NCBI GenBank assembly: GCA_009699575.1
Contig: WLNY01000011.1
Span: forward strand, 1 to 46,392
Source of the DNA: Actinomycetota bacterium
GTDB taxonomy: Bacteria > Actinomycetota > Actinomycetes > Nanopelagicales > Nanopelagicaceae
Length of the DNA stretch: 46,392 bases
Direction of reading: 5' to 3'
This document shows positions 23,829 through 32,269 of this stretch, piece by piece. The notes beneath the pieces were generated by a model that did no database searches, was not told the origin of the DNA, and was given only the letters and a program-made list of their open reading frames with translations. The position numbers were made by a program, and so were the translations under genes. The number at the start of each line of letters is the position of its first letter. Position 1 is the stretch's first letter.

Positions 23829-25964
23829 TTATTTAATTTTCACACTGATAGGACTGTAGGACCACTTAGTTGCAGTCGCAGGTACGGCGCCAAATCGAAT
23901 GTACTTACCTCGATCAAGTTTGCTCAAGGTGTAACTCAATTTGGTTGCCTTTGCAATGGTTACACATGTTGCGCCAGCACGAGTAGTGCATCGTTGCCAC
24001 ACGTAAGTAACCGATGGATTCAATGCAGGCAACACCCATAGCCCTGCATCCGCCAGAGCTTTGCCGCCAACCTTTGCGGTGATTTTTGTAATCGAGACAC
24101 GCTTAAGATTTTTAAACAGTGGTTCGACTTTTACGCTCGCGGTCGGAACAACGGTGGAGCCAAAAGTATTGTTGGCACTTACAAGGACCTTCAAAGACGT
24201 CCCAATATCAAGTGTGACAACTTTGTAGGTAGCAAGCGTTGCCAGTGGAATATCAATACATGTGAGATCGGTTGTGCATCGTTGCCACTTATATGTATAT
24301 GTGACATTTGCCGAATCTCCCCATAGACCCTTATCCACGCTAAGAGTTACACCATCTTGTGGAGTTCCAATAATTTTTGGCGCCACAGTATTAATCAAAG
24401 GAACGTATTTACGAATCACTGGTGTGAGAGCCGAATAGACGAATGTTCCGCCAATGTAATTACTTGCTGATACCTGAAGTCGTAAGTACTTATCTTGATC
24501 AGTAGCTTGTACAACATATGTTGAAGTGATAGCGCCAGGGATTGACACGCACGTGGAGAGCACGACAGAAGTACAAACCTGCCATTGCAAAGCCAAAGTC
24601 GGAGCAGGAGTTGAAATCCATGTTCCGCTATTGGAAGTCAATGTTTTTGTTGTGAAAAATTCACCAGTGATAGTGGGTGCCACTGAATTTGTAGGAGGCC
24701 CCGAAATCAATGCTGTTGGTGCACTTGAAACCGTTGTTCGATAAATTGGATTGGGATCAACCGCAGTAACCGCTACTCGAATGTATTTTCCAGCGTCGAT
24801 AGCTGTAATTGCATAAGTGCTTTGACTTGCTTGGCTTATCGTCGTGCAACTTCCGACATCTTGAGTTGTACAACGACTCCACGCGTAAAGGTAGGAATAA
24901 ACGCCGGCAACTGGCGCGCTCCATGTACCAGTTGTGGCAGATACTGTTGATCCGATTACTACCTGACCCGTAATTGTTGGAAGAGAAATATTGACAGGAA
25001 CATTGGCAATAAGACCCGAGAAGTTTGAAAATACAGTTGTTCCGCCAACTACATTAAGGGCGGTAACTGAAACCCTGAGGTACTTATTAACATCCGTACT
25101 TGTCGCTGTATAACTATTCTGCGTGGCACCTGTGATTGCGCTACAGACCGCACTAATCGTATTGGTGGTGCACCGTTGCCATTGATAGAAAAATGTTGAA
25201 ATCGCTGCGCTCCATGTGCCATTTGTCACTCGCAATACTGATCCCGAGAATGCAGTCCCTGAAAGCGTAGGGGCAGAAACCAATGTTGCTGGAATAGTAA
25301 TAACAGAAGTGGCCGCACTTGTGACAGTTGTTGAAAACTGCAACGTAGTGTCTTTCGCTGTCACAGAGACTCGAATGTACTTTCCAAGGTAAGGCGCACT
25401 CAGCACGAAAGAATTTGTCACTGCTCCACCAATTGGTGAGCACAAATTTTGAAGAGTTGAAGATGTACACGACAACCATGAATATTCGAAGGTTGATGAA
25501 ATCGGAGCTCGCCATGATCCTGTAGTTGCAGTAAGTGTTGAACCCGGAGTTGTGATTCCACTGATCACCGGCAAAGAAGTATTTGAAGGTGCTGCACCTA
25601 CCAGAGCAGAAAAATTCGAGAAAACCGTTGTGCCACCATTGGTGTCGAGGGCGGTAACAGAAACTCGGATGTACTTATTGACGTCAAAAGAAGTCAATGT
25701 GTAGGTATTTGGATTGGTTGTAGAAATTACTGAGCAACCAGTTGGAGTCTCCGTATTTGTTGTGCACCTCTGCCATTGATATGAATAGCTTGGCGTGACC
25801 GCGACCCAAGTTCCAGAAGTCACGGTGAGAACTGAACCCACGCTATTAGTTCCACTCAGCACCGGCGCAACACTGTTGACAGGTGCGGCCGCGTTAGCCG
25901 GAACCACGCCTGCAACGAGCCCAGAAGCCAGAATGAATACACCGAGTGCGAGTTTAATTTTCAT
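23829..25964 (-). CDS. Secreted protein with seven Ig-like repeats
   Basis: A 711-residue protein that starts with a classical signal peptide (MKIKLALGVFILASGLVAGV, cleavage near ANA-AA around residue 26). The whole remainder is seven ~97-residue beta-rich repeats. Each unit runs: APxxSG...G..LT...GTW, then YxWQRCT, a second Cys followed by I, then a DxxKYIRVSVTA strand. The paired cysteines per unit suggest a disulfide. Units 1, 3 and 4 are most alike; unit 7 is degenerate and basic, perhaps a C-terminal cap. No sortase motif, membrane anchor or catalytic motif is visible. It is probably an extracellular or loosely surface-bound adhesion or scaffold protein. The convergent recR ends four bases away. 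Confidence 0.8.
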   Translation of the reverse strand: MKIKLALGVFILASGLVAGVVPANAAAPVNSVAPVLSGTNSVGSVLTVTSGTWVAVTPSYSYQWQRCTTNTETPTGCSVISTTNPNTYTLTSFDVNKYIRVSVTALDTNGGTTVFSNFSALVGAAPSNTSLPVISGITTPGSTLTATTGSWRAPISSTFEYSWLSCTSSTLQNLCSPIGGAVTNSFVLSAPYLGKYIRVSVTAKDTTLQFSTTVTSAATSVITIPATLVSAPTLSGTAFSGSVLRVTNGTWSAAISTFFYQWQRCTTNTISAVCSAITGATQNSYTATSTDVNKYLRVSVTALNVVGGTTVFSNFSGLIANVPVNISLPTITGQVVIGSTVSATTGTWSAPVAGVYSYLYAWSRCTTQDVGSCTTISQASQSTYAITAIDAGKYIRVAVTAVDPNPIYRTTVSSAPTALISGPPTNSVAPTITGEFFTTKTLTSNSGTWISTPAPTLALQWQVCTSVVLSTCVSIPGAITSTYVVQATDQDKYLRLQVSASNYIGGTFVYSALTPVIRKYVPLINTVAPKIIGTPQDGVTLSVDKGLWGDSANVTYTYKWQRCTTDLTCIDIPLATLATYKVVTLDIGTSLKVLVSANNTFGSTVVPTASVKVEPLFKNLKRVSITKITAKVGGKALADAGLWVLPALNPSVTYVWQRCTTRAGATCVTIAKATKLSYTLSKLDRGKYIRFGAVPATATKWSYSPISVKIK
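23832..25883 (-). repeat. Seven tandem ~97-codon protein repeats
   Basis: Repeat borders in protein coordinates are about 28-124, 125-224, 225-321, 322-422, 423-520, 521-613 and 614-711. At DNA level, short near-identical words recur, for example around the Trp-Gln-Arg-Cys codons and around AAATACTT/TACTTATT at the KYIR codons, but units have diverged enough to be old rather than recent duplications. Confidence 0.8.
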
Positions 25965-26034
25965 GGGCTAATAATCTCCTAAAATCCTCGCGAGCGTGAA
26001 AATTAGAGGCTAACGCACCGCGGCGCGAGCCCCC

Positions 26035-26088
26035 CTAAAAATCTCATTATGTGATACACAGTATCGTCTCATTATTTGAGATTTTTAG
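26035..26088. promoter_or_regulatory. 12-bp perfect inverted repeat in the divergent repeat-protein / lysC gap
   Basis: CTAAAAATCTCA (26035-26046) and TGAGATTTTTAG (26077-26088) are perfect inverted copies 30 bases apart. Between them are a small nested palindrome GATAC-ACA-GTATC (26053-26065) and two copies of TCTCATTAT (26042-26050 and 26067-26075). The whole lies in the 168-base gap between two divergent genes, 44 bases before the lysC start. It could be an operator for a dimeric regulator or a structured leader. No lysine riboswitch core is recognisable. Confidence 0.5.
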
Positions 26089-26132
26089 TAATTAGTTAGA
26101 AAATAGACCTTCTCGCCTGTAACACTTTATCC

Positions 26133-27404
26133 ATGGGGCTTATTGTTCAGAAGTACGGTGGATCATCCGTTGCTGATGCCGAGGGAATGAAGCGTGTGGC
26201 TGCCCGAATTGTGGCCACTAAGCGCGCAGGCAATCAAGTGGTTGTCGTTGTCAGCGCCATGGGCGATACGACCGATGAACTCATTGATCTGGCCAATCAG
26301 ATAACCCCTATTCCAACCGGACGCGAACTCGACATGCTGCTCACTGCCGGAGAGCGAATCTCAATGGCGCTCCTGGCCATGGCGATTTCAAACTTGGGTC
26401 ATGAGGCGCGCTCTTTCACAGGAAGCCAGGCCGGAGTAATTACCGATTCGGCACATGGCCGCGCTCGCATTATTGATGTGACTCCTGGGCGAATCCAAGA
26501 AGCTCTGGGCGAAGGAGCAATCGCAATTGTTGCTGGATTTCAAGGAATTTCACAAGACACAAAAGATGTCACAACTCTTGGACGAGGCGGGTCTGACACA
26601 ACAGCTGTCGCACTCGCTGCAGCCCTTGATGCAGATGTCTGTGAAATTTACACAGATGTAGATGGAGTATTTAGCGCAGATCCACGCGTTGTACCTGCAG
26701 CTCGCAAATTAAAAACAGTTACATACGACGAAATGCTCGAACTTGCAGCAAGCGGCGCAAAAGTTTTACATCTGCGTTGTGTGGAATATGCACGCCGCTA
26801 TGACTTACCAATTCACGTACGTTCATCTTTCTCAACCAACGAAGGCACATGGGTGGTGAGAGATCATCCTGGAGGAGGCAACATGGAGCAAGCAATTATC
26901 TCGGGAATCGCACACGATAAATCCGAAGCGAAAATTACCGTTGTTGGAGTCCCTGACCGCACTGGTGTTGCGGCGCGTATTTTCCAAGCTATCGCTGATG
27001 CAGATATCAACATCGACATGATCGTGCAGAATGTTTCAGCTGCCGCAACAGGTTTGACAGATATTTCTTTCACTCTTCCTCGTGCAGAAGGAGCAGATGC
27101 AACATCTATCTTGCAACGTATTCAGGGTGAAGTTGGTTTTAAATCAATTCAATATGACGATTCAATTGGAAAAATTTCACTTGTCGGCGCAGGAATGCGA
27201 TCACACCCAGGTGTGACTGCAAAGTTTTTCGCTTCAATGTCTGAAGCAGGAGTCAATATTGAAATGATTTCTACCTCTGAAATTCGAATCTCAATTGTGT
27301 GCCGCGAAGCTGATGTAGAGCGCGCCGTAAAGGCTGCGCATACTGCTTTTGGGCTCGATGCAGATCAAGTTGAAGCAGTTGTGTATGGAGGTTCTGGACG
27401 ATGA
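26133..27404 (+). CDS. lysC: Aspartate kinase, alpha subunit (full length)
   Basis: A 423-residue enzyme that phosphorylates aspartate, the first step towards lysine, threonine, methionine and diaminopimelate. N-terminal catalytic motif [12 protein letters not shown] (about 5-16), [12 protein letters not shown] (about 40-51), and [16 protein letters not shown] (about 150-165). Two ACT domains follow from about residue 265 ([15 protein letters not shown]) and 345 ([15 protein letters not shown]); these form the lysine/threonine feedback site. It ends in [10 protein letters not shown], as in corynebacterial LysC. No clear ribosome-binding site precedes the ATG. It overlaps asd by four bases (ATGA). 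Confidence 0.96.
   Translation: MGLIVQKYGGSSVADAEGMKRVAARIVATKRAGNQVVVVVSAMGDTTDELIDLANQITPIPTGRELDMLLTAGERISMALLAMAISNLGHEARSFTGSQAGVITDSAHGRARIIDVTPGRIQEALGEGAIAIVAGFQGISQDTKDVTTLGRGGSDTTAVALAAALDADVCEIYTDVDGVFSADPRVVPAARKLKTVTYDEMLELAASGAKVLHLRCVEYARRYDLPIHVRSSFSTNEGTWVVRDHPGGGNMEQAIISGIAHDKSEAKITVVGVPDRTGVAARIFQAIADADINIDMIVQNVSAAATGLTDISFTLPRAEGADATSILQRIQGEVGFKSIQYDDSIGKISLVGAGMRSHPGVTAKFFASMSEAGVNIEMISTSEIRISIVCREADVERAVKAAHTAFGLDADQVEAVVYGGSGR
26871..26878 (+). promoter_or_regulatory. Internal ribosome-binding site for the LysC beta subunit
   Basis: GGAGGAGG at 26871-26878 is a strong Shine-Dalgarno sequence inside lysC, four bases before an in-frame ATG at 26883 (seven if the first GGAGG is used). 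It is far better than anything at the lysC start itself. Confidence 0.7.
26883..27404 (+). CDS. lysC: Aspartate kinase beta subunit from internal start
   Basis: An in-frame internal start gives a 173-residue protein, [17 protein letters not shown] onward, holding only the two ACT regulatory domains. In Corynebacterium glutamicum the same arrangement (lysC-alpha and lysC-beta from one frame, beta starting MEEAVLTGVA by memory) makes an alpha2beta2 enzyme with lysine plus threonine feedback. The conserved start residue and the strong internal ribosome-binding site here support the same product. Expression is inferred. Confidence 0.7.
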   Translation: MEQAIISGIAHDKSEAKITVVGVPDRTGVAARIFQAIADADINIDMIVQNVSAAATGLTDISFTLPRAEGADATSILQRIQGEVGFKSIQYDDSIGKISLVGAGMRSHPGVTAKFFASMSEAGVNIEMISTSEIRISIVCREADVERAVKAAHTAFGLDADQVEAVVYGGSGR

Positions 27405-28450
27405 CAAAACCATCTCTTGCTGTTGTTGGTGCGACAGGGGCCGTAGGCACTGTCATGCTTGGGATACTTTCAGAGCGCGAAGATGTGTGGGGCGAGATTC
27501 GCCTGATCGCATCAGCTAGAAGTGCGGGTAAGAAACTGACATGTCGTGGCGAAGAACTCACTGTCGTAGCTTTATCTCCTGAAGCATTTGATGGAATAGA
27601 TGTTGCAATGTTTGATGTTCCCGATGAAATTTCTGCAGAGTGGGGTCCGATAGCAGCATCGCGTGGCGCTGTTGTCGTAGATAATTCGGGTGCATTCCGC
27701 ATGGATGTCGACGTCCCACTAGTCGTTCCTGAAGTAAATCCAGAGGATGTTAAGAACCGTCCACGGGGAATTATCTCTAATCCAAACTGCACAACTCTTT
27801 CAATGATTGTCGCCATGGGTGCACTTCACCATGAATACGGGCTAAAGGAACTTGTTGTTTCTTCCTATCAAGCGGCTTCAGGTGCAGGGCAAGCGGGAAT
27901 TGATACATTGCGCGCACAAATCAAAGCCGTCGCAGGCACAGATGCTGGTGACATTGCTGGCGATGTTCGCTCAAAAATTTCTGAGAATGGACCTTTCCCA
28001 GCGCCACTTGCACTCAATGTAATCCCATGGGCAGGCTCTTTAAAAGAGGAAGGGTATTCTTCTGAAGAATTAAAAGTTCGTAATGAATCTAGAAAAATTT
28101 TGGGACTTCCTCACCTAAAAGTTTCAGCAACATGTGTGCGGGTTCCTGTAATAACAACTCACTCATTGACAGTTCACGCGGTCTTTGAAAAAGAGCCTTC
28201 ACGCAAAGCAGCTCAGCAGATTCTTGCAAATGCCGCGGGAGTAAAACTTGTTGATGATCCCGAAAATCATGTATTTCCAACACCAGCTGATGCCGTAGGA
28301 ACAGATCCCACCTGGGTCGGCCGAGTGCGTAAAAGCATCGATGATCCGATGGCGTTAGACCTTTTTGTGTGTGGAGATAATTTGCGAAAAGGCGCCGCGC
28401 TTAACACAGCTCAAATTGCCGAACTTCTTGCTCTTGAATTTACGAAGTAA
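27401..28450 (+). CDS. asd: Aspartate-semialdehyde dehydrogenase
   Basis: A 349-residue NADPH enzyme that reduces aspartyl phosphate to aspartate semialdehyde, the step after LysC. Rossmann start [13 protein letters not shown] (about 7-19), phosphate contact SARSAGK, catalytic Cys in [10 protein letters not shown] (about 126-135), [11 protein letters not shown] (about 155-165), and the C-terminal [19 protein letters not shown]. Complete. Translationally coupled to lysC by an ATGA overlap. Its last 11 bases are also the end of the convergent phosphoesterase gene. Confidence 0.96.
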   Translation: MTKPSLAVVGATGAVGTVMLGILSEREDVWGEIRLIASARSAGKKLTCRGEELTVVALSPEAFDGIDVAMFDVPDEISAEWGPIAASRGAVVVDNSGAFRMDVDVPLVVPEVNPEDVKNRPRGIISNPNCTTLSMIVAMGALHHEYGLKELVVSSYQAASGAGQAGIDTLRAQIKAVAGTDAGDIAGDVRSKISENGPFPAPLALNVIPWAGSLKEEGYSSEELKVRNESRKILGLPHLKVSATCVRVPVITTHSLTVHAVFEKEPSRKAAQQILANAAGVKLVDDPENHVFPTPADAVGTDPTWVGRVRKSIDDPMALDLFVCGDNLRKGAALNTAQIAELLALEFTK

Positions 28451-29249
28451 GGGTTACTAGCGAAACTTCGGGCGGACTTGCCACTCGAATTTTTGTAAAT
28501 GGGCTTGTACCCATGCCTGCAGATACATGCAACCATGGTTCATTCTCAATTTTTGTTAATCCTCGTGCACGCCAATTCGGTAGATCACAATTTGTAGTCA
28601 GTGCTTTGCTCTCGCCAAACCATGGGAGTCGTACCTGACCCCCATGTGTGTGACCTGCAAATACCACATCGAGTTTGTCATCACGCATTGCATTTAATAC
28701 GCGCATATACGGGGCGTGTGTGACGCCTAGGGAAATATCGGAATCACTAGGAGTTCCAGCAACGAGAGAGTAATTATCACGGTCGAGGTGCGCATCATCT
28801 GTTCCGCGTGCTTCAATAATTGTGCCATTAATTTCCAAACGAGTACGCGAAGTATTTAGATTGCTCCACCCACGGGCCATTAGTGATTCGGCAAAGTCGC
28901 GGTGTGGAAGTTCGACTCCATGAATGCGACGTCCTCGATCAGACACGAGATATCTCAATGGGTTTTTAATTTTAGGAGCGAAATAATCATTTGAACCAAA
29001 AACAAAGAGTCCTGGCAAATCTAAAAGGTTATCAAGAGCATCGAGCACGACAGGGACGGCTTCGACATGAGCCAGAAAATCGCCAGTACTTATGACCAGA
29101 TCAGGTTGTAAATCTATGAATGATTTAATATCTGCGATTTCAATTTTTCTGGCAGGCGTTAAATGCAGATCGGAAAAGTGAAGTATCCGAATCGGCTGGT
29201 GTCCTGCGGGCAGAATCGGAATCTGCGCCTGGCGTAGCGTGTAGGTCAT
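28440..29249 (-). CDS. Calcineurin-like metallophosphoesterase
   Basis: About 269 residues from the ATG at 29249 (frame open to 29279; the shorter start gives [13 protein letters not shown]). Metal-site motifs appear in order: HFSDLHLTP (Asp and His ligands), [15 protein letters not shown] in place of the usual GNHD/E, GVTHAPY, and [12 protein letters not shown]. These two-metal phosphodiesterases act on lipid, nucleotide or nucleic-acid substrates, none assignable here. No signal peptide; a cytosolic protein is likely. Divergent from yqeY by 19 bases. Mycobacteria have a similar phosphoesterase near their YqeY-RidA-Crp neighbourhood. Confidence 0.85.
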   Translation of the reverse strand: MTYTLRQAQIPILPAGHQPIRILHFSDLHLTPARKIEIADIKSFIDLQPDLVISTGDFLAHVEAVPVVLDALDNLLDLPGLFVFGSNDYFAPKIKNPLRYLVSDRGRRIHGVELPHRDFAESLMARGWSNLNTSRTRLEINGTIIEARGTDDAHLDRDNYSLVAGTPSDSDISLGVTHAPYMRVLNAMRDDKLDVVFAGHTHGGQVRLPWFGESKALTTNCDLPNWRARGLTKIENEPWLHVSAGMGTSPFTKIRVASPPEVSLVTLTS

Positions 29250-29268
29250 TACATGAGAAGATACCCCT

Positions 29269-29727
29269 ATGGGACTCAAAGAACGACTTCAAGGCGATCT
29301 CACGGAAGCAATTCGCTCACGCAACGAGATAGCTTCTGGCACGATTCGTATGGTTTTATCGGCTATCACTAACGAAGAGGTCTCGGGTAAGACTGCTCGC
29401 GTTCTCACCGATGAAGAAATCATCACGGTTCTTTCGCGGGAAGCAAAAAAACGTCGCGAGGCTGCCGAAGCATTTTCTGATGCCGGCCGCGTAGATAAGG
29501 CCGCACTTGAAAAAGCTGAGGGCGAGATTATTGCTACGTATCTGCCCGCACAGATGAGTGAAGATGAGATTAAGAAATTAATTGCAGATGCCATGGCCTC
29601 AACTGGTGCAAGTGCGCCAAGTGACATGGGTAAAGTAATGAGTGTTTTAAAACCACAAGTCGCTGGCAAAGCCGATGGTGGTCTCGTATCAGGTTTGGTC
29701 AAAGCAGCGCTAACCGGAGGAAACTAA
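29269..29727 (+). CDS. YqeY / GatB C-terminal-domain-like protein
   Basis: A 152-residue helical protein of the YqeY family: LKERLQGDLTEAIRSRNEI at the start, LREA-like REAKKRREAAEAF near 62-74, AEGEIIATYLPAQMSEDEI near 83-101, and the C-terminal DMGKVMSVLKPQVAGKADGGLVSGLVKAAL. It resembles the tRNA-binding tail of GatB and may contact tRNA, but its cellular function is not established. It overlaps the next gene by one base (TAATG). Confidence 0.88.
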   Translation: MGLKERLQGDLTEAIRSRNEIASGTIRMVLSAITNEEVSGKTARVLTDEEIITVLSREAKKRREAAEAFSDAGRVDKAALEKAEGEIIATYLPAQMSEDEIKKLIADAMASTGASAPSDMGKVMSVLKPQVAGKADGGLVSGLVKAALTGGN

Positions 29728-29882
29728 TGAAATTCGAATATGCAACTGTCCCGTTGTTATCTCATGCAACAAAACAAATATTAGATACATGGGGTTCTGA
29801 TGGTTGGGAACTTGTACAAGTTATCCCTAGTCCTGGAACTGGTGAACAGCTCGTCGCTTACATGAAAAGAGAAATCAAATGA
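29727..29882 (+). CDS. DUF4177 family small protein
   Basis: A 51-residue protein, MKFEYATVPLL at the start and GSDGWELVQVIPSP in the middle, typical of DUF4177. A GGAGG at 29716-29720 lies six bases before the ATG. Starts inside the YqeY stop (TAATG) and ends inside the RidA start (ATGA), so it is embedded in a coupled operon. Mycobacteria carry the same small gene beside a RidA gene (Rv3678A-Rv3678c by memory), which supports it as a real gene. Function unknown. Confidence 0.85.
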   Translation: MKFEYATVPLLSHATKQILDTWGSDGWELVQVIPSPGTGEQLVAYMKREIK

Positions 29883-30343
29883 CAACTGATGTCAGAGCAA
29901 AATTAGCTGAACTTGGAATCACTCTTCCCGTTGCTGCTCTTCCCGTTGCTGCCTACGTTCCTGCAGTGCGAACAGGAAATTTAGTTTTTACAGCAGGACA
30001 ACTTCCTTTAGTTGATGGCGCAATGGCTGGAACTGGAAAAGTTGATGGCGAAGTCACTGTCGAACGCGCAAAAGAATTAGCTCAAATCTGCGCCCTTAAT
30101 GCTCTTGCTGCTGTGGCGCTTGTTGCTGATATTAATAAAATTACAAAAGTTGTTCGTGTTGTTGGTTATGTCAATGGTGTTCCTGGATTTATCAACCACC
30201 CTGCCGTTGTAAATGGTGCTTCAGAGCTATTTATTCATATCTGGGGTGATGCAGGTAAGCACGCACGAACGGCTGTTGGAATTGCAGAATTGCCACTTAA
30301 TTCACCAGTGGAAATTGAACTTACTGTTGAAATCGCGGATTAA
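29879..30343 (+). CDS. RidA (YjgF/YER057c/UK114) family protein
   Basis: A 154-residue protein of the RidA superfamily, whose archetype hydrolyses reactive enamine/imine intermediates made by PLP enzymes. LPVAAYVPAVRTGNLVFTAGQLP opens the fold; the later VVNGASELFIHIWGDAGKHARTAVGIAELPLNSPVEIELTVEI is the conserved C-terminal strand region. The canonical RidA active-site arginine region (ARxxVxVxxLP) appears here as HARTAVGIAELP, with Arg retained. It is in the longer subgroup common next to Crp in actinobacteria. Confidence 0.9.
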   Translation: MTTDVRAKLAELGITLPVAALPVAAYVPAVRTGNLVFTAGQLPLVDGAMAGTGKVDGEVTVERAKELAQICALNALAAVALVADINKITKVVRVVGYVNGVPGFINHPAVVNGASELFIHIWGDAGKHARTAVGIAELPLNSPVEIELTVEIAD

Positions 30344-30348
30344 CGAAC

Positions 30349-31032
30349 TTACTTTCCGCGCTTTCCAAGACGTTCAACATCGGTAATAAGAACTGAACGT
30401 CCGTCCAACTTGAGCCAATTTCTTCCTGCAAAATCAGCAAGGGCTTTATTAACTGTCTCCCGAGAAGCGCCTACGAGCTGAGCTAATTCTTCCTGAGTGA
30501 GATCGTGATGAACCAAGAGACCTTCATCGGTCACTTTTCCAAAACGATCACCAAGATCAATCAGTGCTTTCGCTACACGGCCTGGAACGTCCGAGAAAAC
30601 CAAATCTCCGACAGCTTCATTGGTGCGGCGAAGACGTTGTGATAACCGAGCCAATAGTTGAAGCGCAACCTCTGGATTTTGCTTGAGCCAAGGGATAACT
30701 TTTTCGTGTCCCAGTGAAAGTAATTTTGCGTCTGTGACTGCGGTAGCAGTTGATGTGCGTGGGCCGGGATCAAAAAGGGAAAGTTCGCCGAACATTTCAC
30801 CAGGTCCGAGGATTGATAATAAATTTTCACGCCCGTCACCGCTAGATGTACCCAGCTTGAGCTTGCCCTCAACAATTACATAGAGATGGTCGCCTTCATC
30901 GCCCTCAGCAAATAGAACTCCACCTTTATTGATACGAACGCTATCCATTGAGGCGCGAAGCGATGCCGCGGCTTCGGTATCTAAAGCAGTGAAAAGTGGG
31001 GCCTGGCGAACTACATCTTCATCTGGGGTCAC
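30349..31032 (-). CDS. Crp/GlxR-type cAMP-responsive regulator
   Basis: A 227-residue Crp/Fnr-family regulator very close in motif to actinobacterial GlxR/Crp (M. tuberculosis Rv3676). The N-terminal cyclic-nucleotide domain has [20 protein letters not shown] (about 41-60) and the phosphate cassette [19 protein letters not shown] (about 76-94, with Glu, Arg and Thr/Ser contacts). A long dimer helix leads to [14 protein letters not shown] and the helix-turn-helix [21 protein letters not shown] (about 172-192). Likely a global regulator binding TGTGA-N6-TCACA type sites. It is divergent from nth with 17 bases between starts, the same order as in mycobacteria. Confidence 0.92.
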   Translation of the reverse strand: MTPDEDVVRQAPLFTALDTEAAASLRASMDSVRINKGGVLFAEGDEGDHLYVIVEGKLKLGTSSGDGRENLLSILGPGEMFGELSLFDPGPRTSTATAVTDAKLLSLGHEKVIPWLKQNPEVALQLLARLSQRLRRTNEAVGDLVFSDVPGRVAKALIDLGDRFGKVTDEGLLVHHDLTQEELAQLVGASRETVNKALADFAGRNWLKLDGRSVLITDVERLGKRGK

Positions 31033-31049
31033 AGGGGTACTTTACTCGT

Positions 31050-31748
31050 ATGAGCCTCGAACGCGAAACCCAGCAAAGAGCTCGGGCGATGTATCGAATA
31101 CTCACTAAGACGTACCCCAATATTCGCTGTGAATTGGATTTTAGTAATCCGCTTCAATTACTTCTCGCAACTGTTCTCTCAGCCCAATGCACCGATAAAA
31201 GAGTCAATCAAGTAACGCCTGCGCTCTTTAAGAAATATAAAAATTCAAAGGCGCTTGCTGGAGCAGACATTCACGAACTCGAAGAATTAATTTATCCAAC
31301 AGGGTTTTATCGCGCTAAGGCACGCAATCTAAAGGGACTTGCTGTGAAATTGCAGAGTGACTTTGCTGGAGAGGTTCCTTCAACCTTAGAAGAATTGATC
31401 ACTCTTCCTGGTGTCGGACGCAAAACAGCAAACGTTGTACTTGGACACGCTTTTGATATTCCTGGAATTACTGTCGATACTCACTTTGGAAGACTCGCTC
31501 GACGTTTTGGTTGGACACACGAGAAGGATCCTGTAAAAGTTGAACATACTGTTGGTGCATTGATTCCCCAAAAGGAGTGGACCAATTTATCGCAGAGAAT
31601 GATTTGGCACGGGCGCCGAATATGTCATTCGCGTAAACCTGCGTGTGGCGTGTGCCCACTTGCGAAAATGTGTCCCTCTGTTGGAATTGGCGAGATGGAT
31701 CCAAAAAAAGCGGCGTTACTTGTGAAAACAGATAAGGATTTTCGATGA
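31050..31748 (+). CDS. nth: Endonuclease III
   Basis: About 232 residues from ATG 31050; the open frame to 30996 runs back into the divergent crp gene and is unlikely. A DNA glycosylase/AP lyase for oxidised pyrimidines. Helix-hairpin-helix [20 protein letters not shown] with catalytic Lys, catalytic Asp in [11 protein letters not shown], and a C-terminal [4Fe-4S] site C-X6-C-X2-C-X5-C ([17 protein letters not shown]). [23 protein letters not shown] near the start is standard. Overlaps the lipoprotein gene by four bases (ATGA). Confidence 0.95.
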   Translation: MSLERETQQRARAMYRILTKTYPNIRCELDFSNPLQLLLATVLSAQCTDKRVNQVTPALFKKYKNSKALAGADIHELEELIYPTGFYRAKARNLKGLAVKLQSDFAGEVPSTLEELITLPGVGRKTANVVLGHAFDIPGITVDTHFGRLARRFGWTHEKDPVKVEHTVGALIPQKEWTNLSQRMIWHGRRICHSRKPACGVCPLAKMCPSVGIGEMDPKKAALLVKTDKDFR

Positions 31749-32269
31749 AAAGAATTTCGATTATCTGCGTTCTACTTTTGAGCGCATGCTCCACGCATGC
31801 CCAGCCAGTTGCGCGCGGAATAGTCTCTTCGTGTTCCACAATCAAGCAATCACCCGCTGCTAAGGGAATAGAACTCGCGTGCCTTGATGGAAAATCGAAT
31901 ATCAACCTCGATTCAATCAAAGGTCCATTAGTTTTAAATATCTGGGGTTCATGGTGTGCTCCGTGCGAGGATGAAATTCCTCTCTTTGTTGATTTTTATG
32001 CCCAGAATAAAACTGCAATCGCCTTACTTGGTATCGCAGTTGAAGAAGCTAAACCATCAGATGCGACCTCATTTATTATTTCGCATGCAATGACGTGGCC
32101 CAATTTAATTGATACAGATGGGCGCACAACTGGAAAATTTGGAATGGGTGTGCCAGTCACATGGTTTATCGCAGCCGACGGAACGGTTGCCTACAAACAC
32201 ATTGGGGTGTTAAAAAGCGTCAAAGAAATCCAATCCTTAACGAGTAAATACTTAGGAATTACTTCTTAA
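31745..32269 (+). CDS. TlpA-like thioredoxin-fold lipoprotein
   Basis: A 174-residue exported thiol-disulfide protein. [15 protein letters not shown] is a lipoprotein signal with an LSAC lipobox (Cys15). The thioredoxin fold follows, with [22 protein letters not shown] carrying the WCAPC active site (about 69-73) and the cis-Pro in GVPVTWFI (about 138-145). TlpA/ResA-type proteins reduce or repair disulfides outside the membrane, often for cytochrome c maturation; no ccs/ccd genes are in the window. The nth-TlpA order matches mycobacterial synteny. Confidence 0.9.
   Translation: MKRISIICVLLLSACSTHAQPVARGIVSSCSTIKQSPAAKGIELACLDGKSNINLDSIKGPLVLNIWGSWCAPCEDEIPLFVDFYAQNKTAIALLGIAVEEAKPSDATSFIISHAMTWPNLIDTDGRTTGKFGMGVPVTWFIAADGTVAYKHIGVLKSVKEIQSLTSKYLGITS

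Noticed and set aside
23832..25883. Possible CRISPR or DNA satellite
   Set aside because: The periodicity is ~290 bases, in frame with a signal-peptide protein, and the units are diverged protein repeats.
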